In this document: positions 1-29,836 of the stretch, in pieces
Position numbering within the stretch: the first letter of the stretch is position 1
Layout: every line of letters begins with the position of its first letter
Position numbers and translations under genes: made by a program
Assembly (NCBI RefSeq): GCF_001189295.1
Contig: NZ_CP012159.1
Span: 2,370,001-2,434,000 of the forward strand
DNA from: Chondromyces crocatus
Lineage (GTDB): Bacteria > Myxococcota_A > Polyangia > Polyangiales > Polyangiaceae
Direction: 5' to 3'
DNA length: 64,000 nt
Notes under the pieces: generated by a model
Told to the model about the DNA's origin: nothing
The model's database searches: none
Seen by the model: only the letters and a program-made list of their open reading frames with translations

Positions 1-1
1 G

Positions 2-21827
<21,826 letters not shown>

Positions 21828-21896
21828 GAGGCCGGTCTTCGGCGCCGTCTCCGCCCCTTGTCAACCGCGCGGACGGTTGGCCATAGTGGCAGGCGC

Positions 21897-22706
21897 ATGC
21901 TGGATCGAGCCCCCGCCTTCGACGAAGAAGTGATCTGGTACGGGCCTTTCGAGGGACCTTCGCCCGTACCCGTGGTGATCACGGCGTTCTTCCTGCTGGT
22001 GGTGGTGCTCCTGTGGCTGGTCGCCGAGCACGACGTGCTCCACGCCTTCGAATGCACCCGTGGCGGGTCGTGCGTCGTGACGTGGGGCAGTGAGCTCGTC
22101 CCGCAACGCCGCGTGGAGCGCTTCGACCTCGGTGTGCTGGAGACGGCCGAGGTCATTCGCACGCGTGAGAAGCACCCGAAGACCGCGCTGGTGATCACCC
22201 TGCCGCAGGGCAAGCTGCTCCGGCTGGCGTCGGGCCCCATGGCGCACGAGCTGCACCGCGAGATTCGCGCCTTCGTCGACGAGCCGGCCCGGACGACGCT
22301 GACGGTGGCCGAAGACGTCGGGAGCAAGTCGTCCATGCGCGTGGTCGTGGCGGGCGTGGTGATCGCGGGCGTCCTCACGATGGGGTGGTTCGCCCTCGAA
22401 AGGCGCAAGCGGCGCATCCGGGTGCGCGTCGTCCTGGCCCCTGCGCGCGACGTCTGCGAGATCCATCGCAGCGGCTGGCTGCACCTGTCTCGCATGCAGA
22501 CGATCCCGCTCTCTCTCCTGCTCGGCGCGCAGGACGTGTCCACCTCCGGCAAGCACGTGGTGGTGCTGGAGACCAGCGAAGGCGCCGACATCCCCCTCAC
22601 GTCATGGCTCCTTCCTGCCGACGAGGCCCACGCACGCTTCGTGGAGCAACTGCAGGTGGATCTCGCGAAACTCCGCGGTGAGAGCAGAGGACCCGAGCCT
22701 GCGTGA
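21897..22706 (+). CDS. Hypothetical two-helix membrane protein
   Basis: Starting from ATG 21897 the product is 269 residues. An upstream TTG at 21858 is in frame, but it adds a charged, poorly convincing extension. Two hydrophobic stretches are visible, at about residues 26-44 (VVITAFFLLVVVLLWLVA) and 147-163 (VVVAGVVIAGVLTMGW). Between them is a roughly 100-residue soluble part with alternating strands that resembles a PH-like fold, but I recognise no family. It follows the NRPS stop by about 70 bases on the same strand and could be co-transcribed, although nothing in the sequence links it to peptide synthesis. No strong ribosome binding site is seen. Function unknown. Confidence 0.7.
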   Translation: MLDRAPAFDEEVIWYGPFEGPSPVPVVITAFFLLVVVLLWLVAEHDVLHAFECTRGGSCVVTWGSELVPQRRVERFDLGVLETAEVIRTREKHPKTALVITLPQGKLLRLASGPMAHELHREIRAFVDEPARTTLTVAEDVGSKSSMRVVVAGVVIAGVLTMGWFALERRKRRIRVRVVLAPARDVCEIHRSGWLHLSRMQTIPLSLLLGAQDVSTSGKHVVVLETSEGADIPLTSWLLPADEAHARFVEQLQVDLAKLRGESRGPEPA

Positions 22707-22894
22707 CCGGCCTCGTGTCTCGTGCCTCGTAACGTGGGGGACCTCGGTGGTCCCCGGCGGACCTGCTGTGGCGCTGGCCCGACGGCGGAGCGGTGCCCAG
22801 GTCCATGCCGTCGATTCAGCGAGGGCGGATTCCCTGGTGACACCGGGCAGGGTTGAATGCGCCGGGAGCGCTGAGCAGCGCATTCCTTGAGGAG

Positions 22895-23345
22895 AGGAGG
22901 GGTCCAGGGGCTTGGAGGGGAAATCTTCCCAGGGCGAGGGGAGGTCCAAGCGTCTGGAGGGGAGTTCGCCTCAGGGCGAGGAGTGGTCCAAGCGTCTGGA
23001 GGGGAGTTCGCCTCAGGGCGAGGAGTGGTCCAAGCGTCTGGAGGGGAGTTCGCCTCAGGGCGAGGAGTGGTCCAAGCGTCTGGAGGGGAGTTCGCCTCAG
23101 GGCGAGGAGTGGTCCAAGCGTCTGGAGGGGAAATCTTCCCAGGGCGAGGAGTGGTCCAAGCGTCTGGAGGGGAGTTCGCCTCAGGGCGAGGAGTGGTCCA
23201 AGCGTCTGGAGGGGAGTTCGCCTCAGGGCGAGGAGTGGTCCAAGCGCTTGGAGGAGACCGGTGCACGGGGACCGGGCGGTCCAGGCGCTTGGAGGAGTCC
23301 GGTGCGCGGGGACCGGAGTGGTCCAGGCGCTTGAAGGAGACCGGG
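22895..23345. repeat. Tandem array of about 11 units of 42 bp
   Basis: The core GTCCAAGCG recurs at 22944, 22986, 23028, 23070, 23112, 23154, 23196 and 23238, exactly 42 bases apart. Degenerate units (GTCCAGG) flank it at 22902, 23279 and 23321. Two units, near 22921 and 23131, carry AAATCTTCCC where the others have AGTTCGCCTC; they are five periods apart. Because 42 is a multiple of three, several frames remain open (one + frame reads SSPQGEEWSKRLEG repeated), so openness is no evidence of a gene. I find no start with a convincing ribosome binding site and no signal sequence, and treat it as non-coding. It occupies most of the 711-base gap 22707-23417, in which I see nothing else. Confidence 0.9.
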
Positions 23346-23417
23346 GCTGTCGAGCCGGGGTTGGCAGGCCTGGTGGGACGGTGGACGGAATGACGTGGGT
23401 CCGGGCGCCGTCCGGGG

Positions 23418-24326
23418 TCAGCGGCCGATGAGGGTGGTGCGCAGCTCCTCGGTCATGAACGTCCAGACGGCGGCGACCCGCGGGACGTCGCGCAGGGCGC
23501 GGTGACCGACGACCCACAGGCCGTCCTGGGGCCAGGACGCGGTGGAAGGGGCGAGCTTCTTCGCGAACCGGACGGGAACGAGGTGGCGGGGGCGCAGGTA
23601 GGGCTCGGGGAAGAGGCCGATGCCGAGGCCGGCTTCGGCAGCGCCGAGCTGGGTGAGGAAGTGGCTGGTGCGCAGGACGACGCGGGCTTTCGGGGCGTGC
23701 TGCGCGAGCCAGCGGGAAGGGGCGAAGCTGAGCATGTCGCGGTCCCAGGCGAGCCAGGGGGCGTCGTCCCAGGAGGCGAGGCGGCCGAGGGCGTCGACGC
23801 GCGCGGCTGACGCGGCGGCGATCCAGCGGGCGGTGCCGATCTTGGTGATGATCAGCTCGGCGCCCTGGGGTGGGGTGGAGCGGAGGGCGAGGTCGGCTTC
23901 GTGGCGCGTGAGGTCGAGGACGCGGGTGGAGGCGTCGATCTCGAGGGTGATGCCGGGGTGGCGTTCGTGGAAGCGGGGGAGGGCAGGGGTGATGAAGGTG
24001 TCGACGAGGCCCGGCGCGGCGCTCAGCCGAACGATGCCCTCGGCAGCTTCCTCGACCCCGGAGGCGTCGCGGAGGAGGCGGGCGTGGCCGCCTTCCATGA
24101 TCTCGGCGGCGGCGACCAGGACCTCGGCCGCGCGGGTCGGGGTGAGGCCTTCGCGGGTGCGCTCGAAGAGGCGCTTGCCCACCGCGTCCTCGAAGGCGGT
24201 GAGGCGGCGGCTGATGGTCGAGGTGTCCACGCCGAGGCGTGCGGCGGCAGCGCCGAGGCTGCGCTCGCGGTAGGCGGCGAGGAAGAGCCGCACGTCGTCC
24301 CAGCGGGCGTCGGCGAGGTCTTGCAT
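23418..24326 (-). CDS. LysR-family transcriptional regulator
   Basis: A product of about 302 residues from ATG 24326 (alternative in-frame ATG at 24338). The N-terminus, MQDLADARWDDVRLFLAAYR, leads into a classic LysR winged helix-turn-helix: SLGAAAARLGVDTSTISRRL, then the wing (FERTREGLTPT). A co-inducer-binding domain follows, with the usual EGIVRLSAAPGL start, the hinge, and AAEAGLGIGLFPE near residue 240. Overall length and architecture fit the subgroup that regulates a single divergent neighbour. The gene is transcribed away from the SDR gene at 24392, and the gap between them holds regularly spaced TTGCAA elements, so autoregulation and control of that gene are likely. The inducer cannot be inferred. 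Confidence 0.93.
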   Translation of the reverse strand: MQDLADARWDDVRLFLAAYRERSLGAAAARLGVDTSTISRRLTAFEDAVGKRLFERTREGLTPTRAAEVLVAAAEIMEGGHARLLRDASGVEEAAEGIVRLSAAPGLVDTFITPALPRFHERHPGITLEIDASTRVLDLTRHEADLALRSTPPQGAELIITKIGTARWIAAASAARVDALGRLASWDDAPWLAWDRDMLSFAPSRWLAQHAPKARVVLRTSHFLTQLGAAEAGLGIGLFPEPYLRPRHLVPVRFAKKLAPSTASWPQDGLWVVGHRALRDVPRVAAVWTFMTEELRTTLIGR

Positions 24327-24367
24327 CTGTGCATGCATGCTTTGCAAGGGTGCGCGTTGTCTTGCAA
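24321..24367. promoter_or_regulatory. Phased TTGCAA elements between lysR-type and SDR genes
   Basis: TTGCAT at 24321, TTGCAA at 24342 and TTGCAA at 24362 lie 21 and 20 bases apart, about two helical turns each. TTGCAA is itself palindromic. LysR proteins bind several half-sites on one DNA face in divergent promoters, and this layout matches. The leftmost element overlaps the regulator's start codon, and GCATGCATGC lies between the first two. Assignment as the operator is inferred from position and spacing. Confidence 0.5.
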
Positions 24368-24391
24368 ATCGGCAAGGACCATCCTGGGGAC

Positions 24392-25354
24392 ATGAACAAC
24401 GACGCACCCGCCCTCCACGTGGTTCTCGGCGCCGGTCAGATCGGCGCTCGTCTCTCGAAGCTTCTCCTCGAGCGCGGTCATCGTGTGCGCATGGTGCGGC
24501 TCGGGCCTTCGTCGCCGTCGACGAACCCGGACCTCACGTGCGTGAGCGGCGACATGACCGATCTCGCCTTCGCCGAAGAGGCGACGCGGGGCGCTTCGGT
24601 GGTCTACGACTGCATGAATCCGCCGTACCCCAGGTGGCCCGAGCTGCTCTTGCCGATGGCGCGCGGGGCGCTGCAGGGTGCGACGCGGGCGGGGGCGCGG
24701 CTCGTGGCGCTCGACTGCCTCTACATGTACGGGCGCCCCAGTGAGCCGATGCGGGAAGACACGCCGCACGCGCCGTGCAGCAAGAAGGGGGCGCTGCGGG
24801 TGGAGCTCGCGAACCTGCGGATGGGCGCGCACCAGCGCGGGGACGTGCAGGTGGCGGTGGGGCGCGCGAGCGATTTCTTCGGGGCGGCGCTGCCGTTCTC
24901 GTGCTGGAACGAGCGCTTCTTCCAGCGGGTGTTCGCCGGCAAGCCGGGTGAATGCATGGGGGACCCGGACATGCCGCACGCCTACACCTACGTGAACGAC
25001 GTGGCCCACGCGCTCCGGACGCTCGGTGCGCACGAGGCGGCCTTCGGGAGCGTGTGGCATCTGCCGACGAACCCGGCGGAGAGCACGCGGGCGCTCGCGT
25101 CACGGCTGGGGCGCGCGCTCGATCTGGAGATCCGGATGGTGCGGGTCCCGAAGCTGGCGCTGCGGGCGGTGGGGCTGTTCTCGCCCTTCATGCGCGAGGT
25201 CGCGGAGATGGCGTACCAGTGGGAGGTGCCGTTCGTGGTGGATGATGCGCGGTTTCGTGCGACGTTCGGCGAGGGGCCGACGCCGGTGGAGGAGGCGGTC
25301 GCGGAGACGGCAGCGTGGGCGCGGGCGCGCTTTGGCAAGCGGCTGGCTGCCTGA
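24392..25354 (+). CDS. NAD(P)-dependent epimerase/dehydratase-like SDR
   Basis: 320 residues from ATG 24392, preceded by GGGGA. The N-terminus, ALHVVLGAGQIGARLSKLLL, is a Rossmann nucleotide-binding motif (GxGxIG), followed by acidic strand ends and SGDMTD, as in atypical/extended SDRs. LVALDCLYMYG around residue 110 sits where extended SDRs carry the active-site Tyr region. The C-terminal half (HAYTYVNDVAHALRTL) is the conserved substrate-domain segment of NAD-dependent epimerases. The substrate is not predictable. The divergent LysR gene and intervening repeats suggest it is the regulator's target. Confidence 0.88.
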   Translation: MNNDAPALHVVLGAGQIGARLSKLLLERGHRVRMVRLGPSSPSTNPDLTCVSGDMTDLAFAEEATRGASVVYDCMNPPYPRWPELLLPMARGALQGATRAGARLVALDCLYMYGRPSEPMREDTPHAPCSKKGALRVELANLRMGAHQRGDVQVAVGRASDFFGAALPFSCWNERFFQRVFAGKPGECMGDPDMPHAYTYVNDVAHALRTLGAHEAAFGSVWHLPTNPAESTRALASRLGRALDLEIRMVRVPKLALRAVGLFSPFMREVAEMAYQWEVPFVVDDARFRATFGEGPTPVEEAVAETAAWARARFGKRLAA

Positions 25355-25518
25355 AGGGGAGCGCTCGGCGAGGAGCGGTCGGTGTCGGGAGGGGTTGTCG
25401 GGGGTGGCGGACCAGGTGGCGGGCGCCAGGGGGCCCAAGGGGGGAAGGCCGGCCGGAGAGCGCCTCGAAAGGCTGGAAGGCTTCGCTTTCCGCTGCGATG
25501 GCGAGGAGGGAGAAAGCG

Positions 25519-25534
25519 ACATGCCATGGCATGT
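25519..25534. promoter_or_regulatory. 16-bp perfect palindrome upstream of the Rpn-like gene
   Basis: ACATGCCATGGCATGT is its own reverse complement with no spacer. It lies 36 bases before the GTG at 25571, a position typical of an operator or activator site. No adjacent regulator gene is evident. Confidence 0.45.
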
Positions 25535-25570
25535 GGTGTGAATGGGTAGCGCGGCTCCGAGAGGAGAGCT

Positions 25571-26452
25571 GTGCCGTCACGCCTTCACGAAGCGTTGCTG
25601 TTGCTTTTCCGTAATCGGCCGACGCTGGTCACAGAGGTGCTGCGCGGGCTTCTCGACGAGACGGTTCCGTCGTTCACCGACGCGCAGATCGTCTCTGCCG
25701 AGCTGACGGAAGCCATTCCAGTAGAGCACCGCGCCGATCTGGTCGTATTACTTGCAGCCGGCGATTTTAAGCGCGCAATCGTCATCGAGGTGCAACTTCG
25801 ACGGGACCCTCGAAAACGGTACACCTGGCCACTCTATGTGGCGGGCGTTCATGCGCGCTACGAGTGTCCTACTTGCCTTCTCGTCTTGACGATTCATGAA
25901 GACCTGATGAAATGGTGCGCGAAGCCCATCGAGATGGGTCATCCAGGATTCGTGATGACACCACTCGTCCTGGGGCCGGGGAACATCCCGCTCATGATCG
26001 ATATCGAGCGGGCACGAGCTGCTCCCGAGCTGGTGGTGCTGTCTGCCATGGCGCATGGGCAGGGGGTCGCGGGGGAGGCTATCGGTAGAACGTTTCTCCA
26101 GGTGGCTGATGGGCTCGAGCAGGAGCACGCCAGGATTTATTTCGATCTGGTCATGAGTTTCATTCATGAAGCTGCAAGGAAGCGTCTGGAGGGAATGATG
26201 AAGGGTGGTTATGTGCCGAGGAGCGATATCGTGCGTTCCTGGGTCGAAGAGGGCAGAGAGAAAGGGAGTTTGCAGGCCAAAGCCCAGGCCGTGATGGCCA
26301 TTTTCGAAGCGCGTTCGCTCGTGGTGCCGGCCGAGCTTCGCGAGCGAATCTTTGCCAGCACCAACCTGAACGAGCTGGAGCAATGGATTCGTCGTGCGGT
26401 GCTCATCGACGACCCGAGTGAGCTGCTGTCCGGAGCTCCTGCCTGCGCCTGA
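25571..26452 (+). CDS. Rpn-like / PD-(D/E)XK-type putative nuclease-transposase family protein
   Basis: 293 residues from GTG 25571, with GAGGAG five bases upstream. The N-terminal part reads MPSRLHEALLLLFRNRPTL, then EHRADLVVLL and RAIVIEVQLRRD. The Asp and the ExQ pair are placed like the D...ExK core of the PD-(D/E)XK fold in recombination-promoting (Rpn) and DUF4351-like proteins. KRYTWPLYVAGVHAR follows, as in a large family I associate with Sorangium and Polyangium genomes. The C-terminus is helical (ERIFASTNLNELEQWIRRAV), as expected for the DUF4351-like tail. The canonical Lys is replaced by Gln, so catalysis is uncertain. No terminal inverted repeats or target duplications are visible, so it does not look like an intact mobile element. 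Confidence 0.75.
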   Translation: MPSRLHEALLLLFRNRPTLVTEVLRGLLDETVPSFTDAQIVSAELTEAIPVEHRADLVVLLAAGDFKRAIVIEVQLRRDPRKRYTWPLYVAGVHARYECPTCLLVLTIHEDLMKWCAKPIEMGHPGFVMTPLVLGPGNIPLMIDIERARAAPELVVLSAMAHGQGVAGEAIGRTFLQVADGLEQEHARIYFDLVMSFIHEAARKRLEGMMKGGYVPRSDIVRSWVEEGREKGSLQAKAQAVMAIFEARSLVVPAELRERIFASTNLNELEQWIRRAVLIDDPSELLSGAPACA

Positions 26453-26485
26453 GGCGTCTCTTCCTGAGCCGTTTCTGCCTGGCTG

Positions 26486-26513
26486 GAGCGCCGCTGCGGG
26501 GCGGAGGGCGCTC
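26486..26513. terminator. Hairpin between convergent genes
   Basis: GAGCGCC (26486-26492) pairs perfectly with GGCGCTC (26507-26513) across a 14-base GC-rich loop, in the 59-base gap between the convergent Rpn-like and kinase genes, touching the kinase stop. There is no T-tract, so intrinsic termination is uncertain. Confidence 0.4.
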
Positions 26514-27972
26514 AGTCTCGGGAGTCGAGGCGGGGATCGATCTTCTTCTTGAAAGGCTTCTTCTTCATCGGCGCTGTCGTCGTGGAGGGGACGGCAGCGG
26601 TGGTGGGGGGCGTCGAGGGAGGAGGGGTGGAGGCAGGGTGCGTCTCGCCGCCGGAGGGGTTGGAGGTCTCGTCGTGATCCAGGCGTTGCGCTGCGCCGGG
26701 GGAGGCAGCAAGGGAGATGGGGACCTGCTCTGCGTCGGTGTCGCCGAGCATCACCGGGGCGCGAAGTACGGGCTCGGCGGCGGCGCTCGCGACGGCGGCT
26801 GCGGTCGCTGCGGCAGCGTGCACGCCGGGCACGGCGTGGCCCACCGCCCGAGCGTTGCCGGAGCGCAGTGCCACGAACAGACCTGCGAAACCGAGGGTCA
26901 CTGCAAACAGACCGCCGGCGACCCAGCTCCCGACCCGTACGGGTTGCTCGATGCCCGTCCGGCTCAGGGGGGCGGCCGAGGGGCGCAGCTCGCGTACGGG
27001 CGCTACGGCGCTCCGTCGCGTGCTCGGGGCCGTGTCGCGCAGGGGTGAGGGTTCTTCTCGGATGAGCGTCGACGGATCGGCAGGTCTGTCGTTCAGCGCG
27101 GTCGCCAGCGCGGTGACCGCTTCGGTCGCCGACGTGAACCGCAGGTCCGCCTCCCGTGAACAGCAGCGCAGGAACCATTCGTCGAAGCCGAGACCGAGAT
27201 CCACCCCGCGGCTGCTGGGCGTCGACATGGGCTCGTAGGCGACCAGCGACACGAGGTGGGCCATCGAGCGTGGCTGCCATGCATCCTTTCCCGTCAGGAG
27301 CTTGTGCGCGATGACACCGAGGGCCCAGACGTCGGTCCAGGGACCGACCTCGTCGTTCTGGCCGCGGGCTTGCTCTGGGGCCATGTAGAGGGGAGTTCCG
27401 AAGACCTCGCCCGCTGCCGTGGTCGAGACGGAGCCGATGCCCTCGGCCGCGTTCGGGTCGATCTTGGCGATGCCGAAGTCGAGGATCTTGAGCCACGGTG
27501 TGCCGTCCTCGCGTCGGCTGAGGAACAGGTTCTCGGGCTTCAGATCGCGGTGGACGATCCCCAGACGGTGGGCCTTGTCGAGGGCGCGCGCCGCCTGGGT
27601 CAGGTAGAGCAGCACCTCGGGCGCAGGGAGGGCGCCTCGCTGGGCAATCTCCTTCTCCAGATCGTGTCCGCGCAGCAGCTCCATCACCATGAACGGTGCG
27701 TTGCCGAGCTCGGGGGCGACGTCCGCATCGGTGACGCGCACCACGTGCTCGCTCTCGATCTGTGCGGGCGCACGCATTTCTCGCCGGAACAGCTCCACGG
27801 AGCGGAGGTCGCTCGTGGCGGCGCCGCGCAGGATCTTCATCGCGAGGAGCTCACCCGTGTGGACGTGCCGCACCGCATAGACGGTCGACATCCCGCCTTC
27901 GCCGAGCGGCTGCTCGATGCGGTAGCGCCCCGCAACGACCGTGCCCTCGTGGAGGCTCTGCTCCTTGGCCAT
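26512..27972 (-). CDS. Transmembrane Ser/Thr protein kinase (PknB/Hanks type)
   Basis: 486 residues from ATG 27972, with GAGGA upstream. The kinase domain spans about residues 16-295: glycine loop GEGGMSTVY (24-32), ATP-anchoring Lys in AMKIL (K46), catalytic loop HRDLKPEN (141-148, D143), DFG (165-167) and GTPLYMAPEQ (192-201) ending the activation segment. All catalytic residues are present. A Pro/Thr/Ser-rich juxtamembrane linker (296-347) leads to one transmembrane helix at about 348-369, and a low-complexity Ala/Thr/Pro tail ends in a basic KKKPFKKK segment. The catalytic domain should be cytoplasmic, with the tail outside, but no known sensor domain is present. Such kinases are abundant in myxobacteria; no substrate is suggested by the neighbours. 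Confidence 0.96.
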   Translation of the reverse strand: MAKEQSLHEGTVVAGRYRIEQPLGEGGMSTVYAVRHVHTGELLAMKILRGAATSDLRSVELFRREMRAPAQIESEHVVRVTDADVAPELGNAPFMVMELLRGHDLEKEIAQRGALPAPEVLLYLTQAARALDKAHRLGIVHRDLKPENLFLSRREDGTPWLKILDFGIAKIDPNAAEGIGSVSTTAAGEVFGTPLYMAPEQARGQNDEVGPWTDVWALGVIAHKLLTGKDAWQPRSMAHLVSLVAYEPMSTPSSRGVDLGLGFDEWFLRCCSREADLRFTSATEAVTALATALNDRPADPSTLIREEPSPLRDTAPSTRRSAVAPVRELRPSAAPLSRTGIEQPVRVGSWVAGGLFAVTLGFAGLFVALRSGNARAVGHAVPGVHAAAATAAAVASAAAEPVLRAPVMLGDTDAEQVPISLAASPGAAQRLDHDETSNPSGGETHPASTPPPSTPPTTAAVPSTTTAPMKKKPFKKKIDPRLDSRD

Positions 27973-28001
27973 GAATCCTCGGGTTGCAAGAGTATCTGCT
28001 C

Positions 28002-28032
28002 GCCAGGCCGGCGGGAAGCCTGAGGGCCTGGC
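28002..28032. repeat. 8-bp inverted repeat upstream of the kinase gene
   Basis: GCCAGGCC (28002-28009) and GGCCTGGC (28025-28032) are perfect complements separated by 15 bases. They lie 30-60 bases upstream of the kinase start, in the divergent gap 27973-28244. This could be a regulator site or an mRNA leader hairpin. Confidence 0.35.
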
Positions 28033-28244
28033 TCACACTGTCCGGCACGCGCGCTCGGCCAGACGCAGATGGTCCACGCTTACCCGGCACTCTGGCCGAC
28101 TTGCGGGCTCATGCAAATTCGCCTGGCTTTTCTGGTCGGGGTGTCTCGGGCGGCGAACTACCGAATGGTTAGATCCTGAGCGCGATCCTCACGCCTTTGG
28201 CGCGGCATTCGCTTTGCCGAGGACCGCGCAGAGGAGTCTGGAAC

Positions 28245-28709
28245 ATGGCCATCATGGGCAATGACAAGACCGTCATCGATCTGCTGAACGAGCTGATCGA
28301 GCTCGAGTACGAGGCCATCGAGGCCTACGAGGCGGCAGTCGGGCGCGTCGAGGAGTCCCGCGATCGGGCGAGGATTCAGGGATTCCTGGGGGAGCACCTC
28401 CGCCAGGTGCGGGAGCTCTGTGCGCTCGTTCGACAGCTCGGCGGTGAGCCGGCGAGCGCGAGCGATCTCAAGCAGATGCTGAAGCGAGGGAAGGTGGTGA
28501 TCGTCGGGCTCTTCGGGGACCGGCCGGTCCTGGAAGCGATGAAGGTGAACGAGGCGGAGTCGGAGCGACTCCACGAGCGGATCGCTGCGCGTCCCGGCCT
28601 GCCCGATGCCGTGCGGCTGGTGCTGCGCAAGCATCTGGCCACCGAGCATCGGCATCACGACTGGATCGTGGATCGTCTCGACGCGGGAGCAGGGCTGTTG
28701 CGGCTGTGA
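28245..28709 (+). CDS. Ferritin-like (DUF2383-type) protein
   Basis: 154 residues from ATG 28245, with GAGGAG upstream; the earlier in-frame start adds an Arg-rich stretch unlike the family. The sequence is nearly all helical: helix 1 VIDLLNELIELEYEAIEAYE with regularly spaced Glu, helix 2 with GEHLRQVREL (E50, H51), and a last helix with LATEHRHHDWI. The E...ExxH arrangement is that of small ferritin-like or rubrerythrin-like di-iron bundles, placing it nearest DUF2383/PA2169-type proteins. A role in metal or stress handling is inferred from fold only. Its 3' end, including the stop codon, is duplicated just downstream. The PPK2 gene begins 94 bases later on the same strand. Confidence 0.8.
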   Translation: MAIMGNDKTVIDLLNELIELEYEAIEAYEAAVGRVEESRDRARIQGFLGEHLRQVRELCALVRQLGGEPASASDLKQMLKRGKVVIVGLFGDRPVLEAMKVNEAESERLHERIAARPGLPDAVRLVLRKHLATEHRHHDWIVDRLDAGAGLLRL

Positions 28710-28745
28710 CTCGATGCGCGGGAGCAGGGCTGTTGCGGCTGTGAC
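28682..28745 (+). repeat. Tandem duplication of the ferritin-like gene's 3' end
   Basis: The 29 bases at 28682-28710, starting CGCGGGAGCAGGG and ending GGCTGTGAC, recur exactly at 28717-28745, an offset of 35. The copy includes the stop codon, so the protein end is unaffected. Confidence 0.9.
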
Positions 28746-28803
28746 GGTGTGCTCGCGTGCGTTTCCCGTGGCTGCGGGTGTCCGGCTGCCGTAGACCAGG
28801 GGC

Positions 28804-29658
28804 ATGCCGCCCGTACGCTTCGATGAGAGTGGAAGCAAAGTCCGCCTGTCCGACATCGCGACGGACCCGCCGAAGGACGTCACGAAGGAGCAGGCGGTCG
28901 CCCGCTTCGAGACGCTGAACCAGGAGACGTTCCGCCTCCAGGAGCTGATGTGGGGGGCGCGGCTGAACAGCGTGCTCGTCGTCCTGCAGGGCCGCGATGC
29001 GGCGGGGAAGGACGGCGCGATCAAGCACGTGGTCGGCGCGCTGAACCCGCGCGGGGTGAACGTGGTGTCGTTCGGGGTGCCGACGACCGAGGAGCGGGAG
29101 CACGACTTCCTGTGGCGCGTGCACCGTCACGCGCCGCGCCGCGGGGAGTTCTCGATCTTCAACCGATCGCACTACGAGGACGTGCTGGTCGCGCGGGTCC
29201 ACGATCTGGTGCCGAAGTCGCTGTGGAAGGAGCGCTACGGGCACATCAACGACTTCGAGGAGCTGCTCGCCGAGCACGGGACCATCGTGCTCAAGTTCTT
29301 CCTGCACATCAGCAAGAAGGAGCAGGAGAAGCGGCTCCTCGAGCGGGAGCGCGATCCGTCGACGGCCTGGAAGCTGAACGTGAACGACTGGAAGGAGCGC
29401 GAGCGCTGGGACGACTACACCGAGGCGTACGAGGCGGCGATCGCGCGCTGCTCGTCGTCCCATGCGCCATGGTTCGTGGTGCCTGCGGACGCCAAGTGGT
29501 ACCGCAACCTGGTGATCGCCGAGGTGGTGGCCGAGGCGATGCGTCCGTACAAGCAGTCCTGGCTGGACAAGCTCGACTCGGACGGCGCCGAGGGGCGAAG
29601 CGCGCTCGCGGAGTACCGGAAGTCGCTCGGCAACCGGCGCGGGAACGGTAACGATTGA
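28804..29658 (+). CDS. ppk2: Polyphosphate kinase 2 family nucleotide phosphotransferase
   Basis: 284 residues from ATG 28804. PPK2 enzymes transfer phosphate between polyphosphate and nucleoside mono- or diphosphates in the cytoplasm. The P-loop GRDAAGKDG (63-71) is intact, followed by the family signatures HDFLWRVHRHAP (100-111), FNRSHYEDVL (119-128), FFLHISKKEQ and the HAPWFVVPADAKWYRN segment. Single-domain length with this wording suggests a one-domain PPK2 of the class that acts on AMP or ADP, but the class cannot be settled by eye. A neighbouring outer-membrane protein and a phosphate transporter make a phosphate-handling locus plausible. Confidence 0.95.
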   Translation: MPPVRFDESGSKVRLSDIATDPPKDVTKEQAVARFETLNQETFRLQELMWGARLNSVLVVLQGRDAAGKDGAIKHVVGALNPRGVNVVSFGVPTTEEREHDFLWRVHRHAPRRGEFSIFNRSHYEDVLVARVHDLVPKSLWKERYGHINDFEELLAEHGTIVLKFFLHISKKEQEKRLLERERDPSTAWKLNVNDWKERERWDDYTEAYEAAIARCSSSHAPWFVVPADAKWYRNLVIAEVVAEAMRPYKQSWLDKLDSDGAEGRSALAEYRKSLGNRRGNGND

Positions 29659-29836
29659 GGAGGTGACCCCGGCGCTCGCCGGGGTGCTCGGGGGGTGAGG
29701 CCTGGAGGCCTCAGCAGGTGAGACCAGGAGGCTGCAACGTGGCACCTCGAACCTGCGCGGGAGGCTGCTTCCCGGCGGGCTTCCTCGCGGCACGGCCGTT
29801 GCCATCGCAGCCGCCATCCACGATACGAAGGAGACC

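Noticed and set aside
22895-23345. CRISPR-like array
   Set aside because: Units are contiguous 42-bp tandem copies with no unique spacers between them, and no cas genes are nearby.
25571-26452. Insertion sequence
   Set aside because: No terminal inverted repeats, target duplication or transposase DDE motif is visible around the Rpn-like gene.
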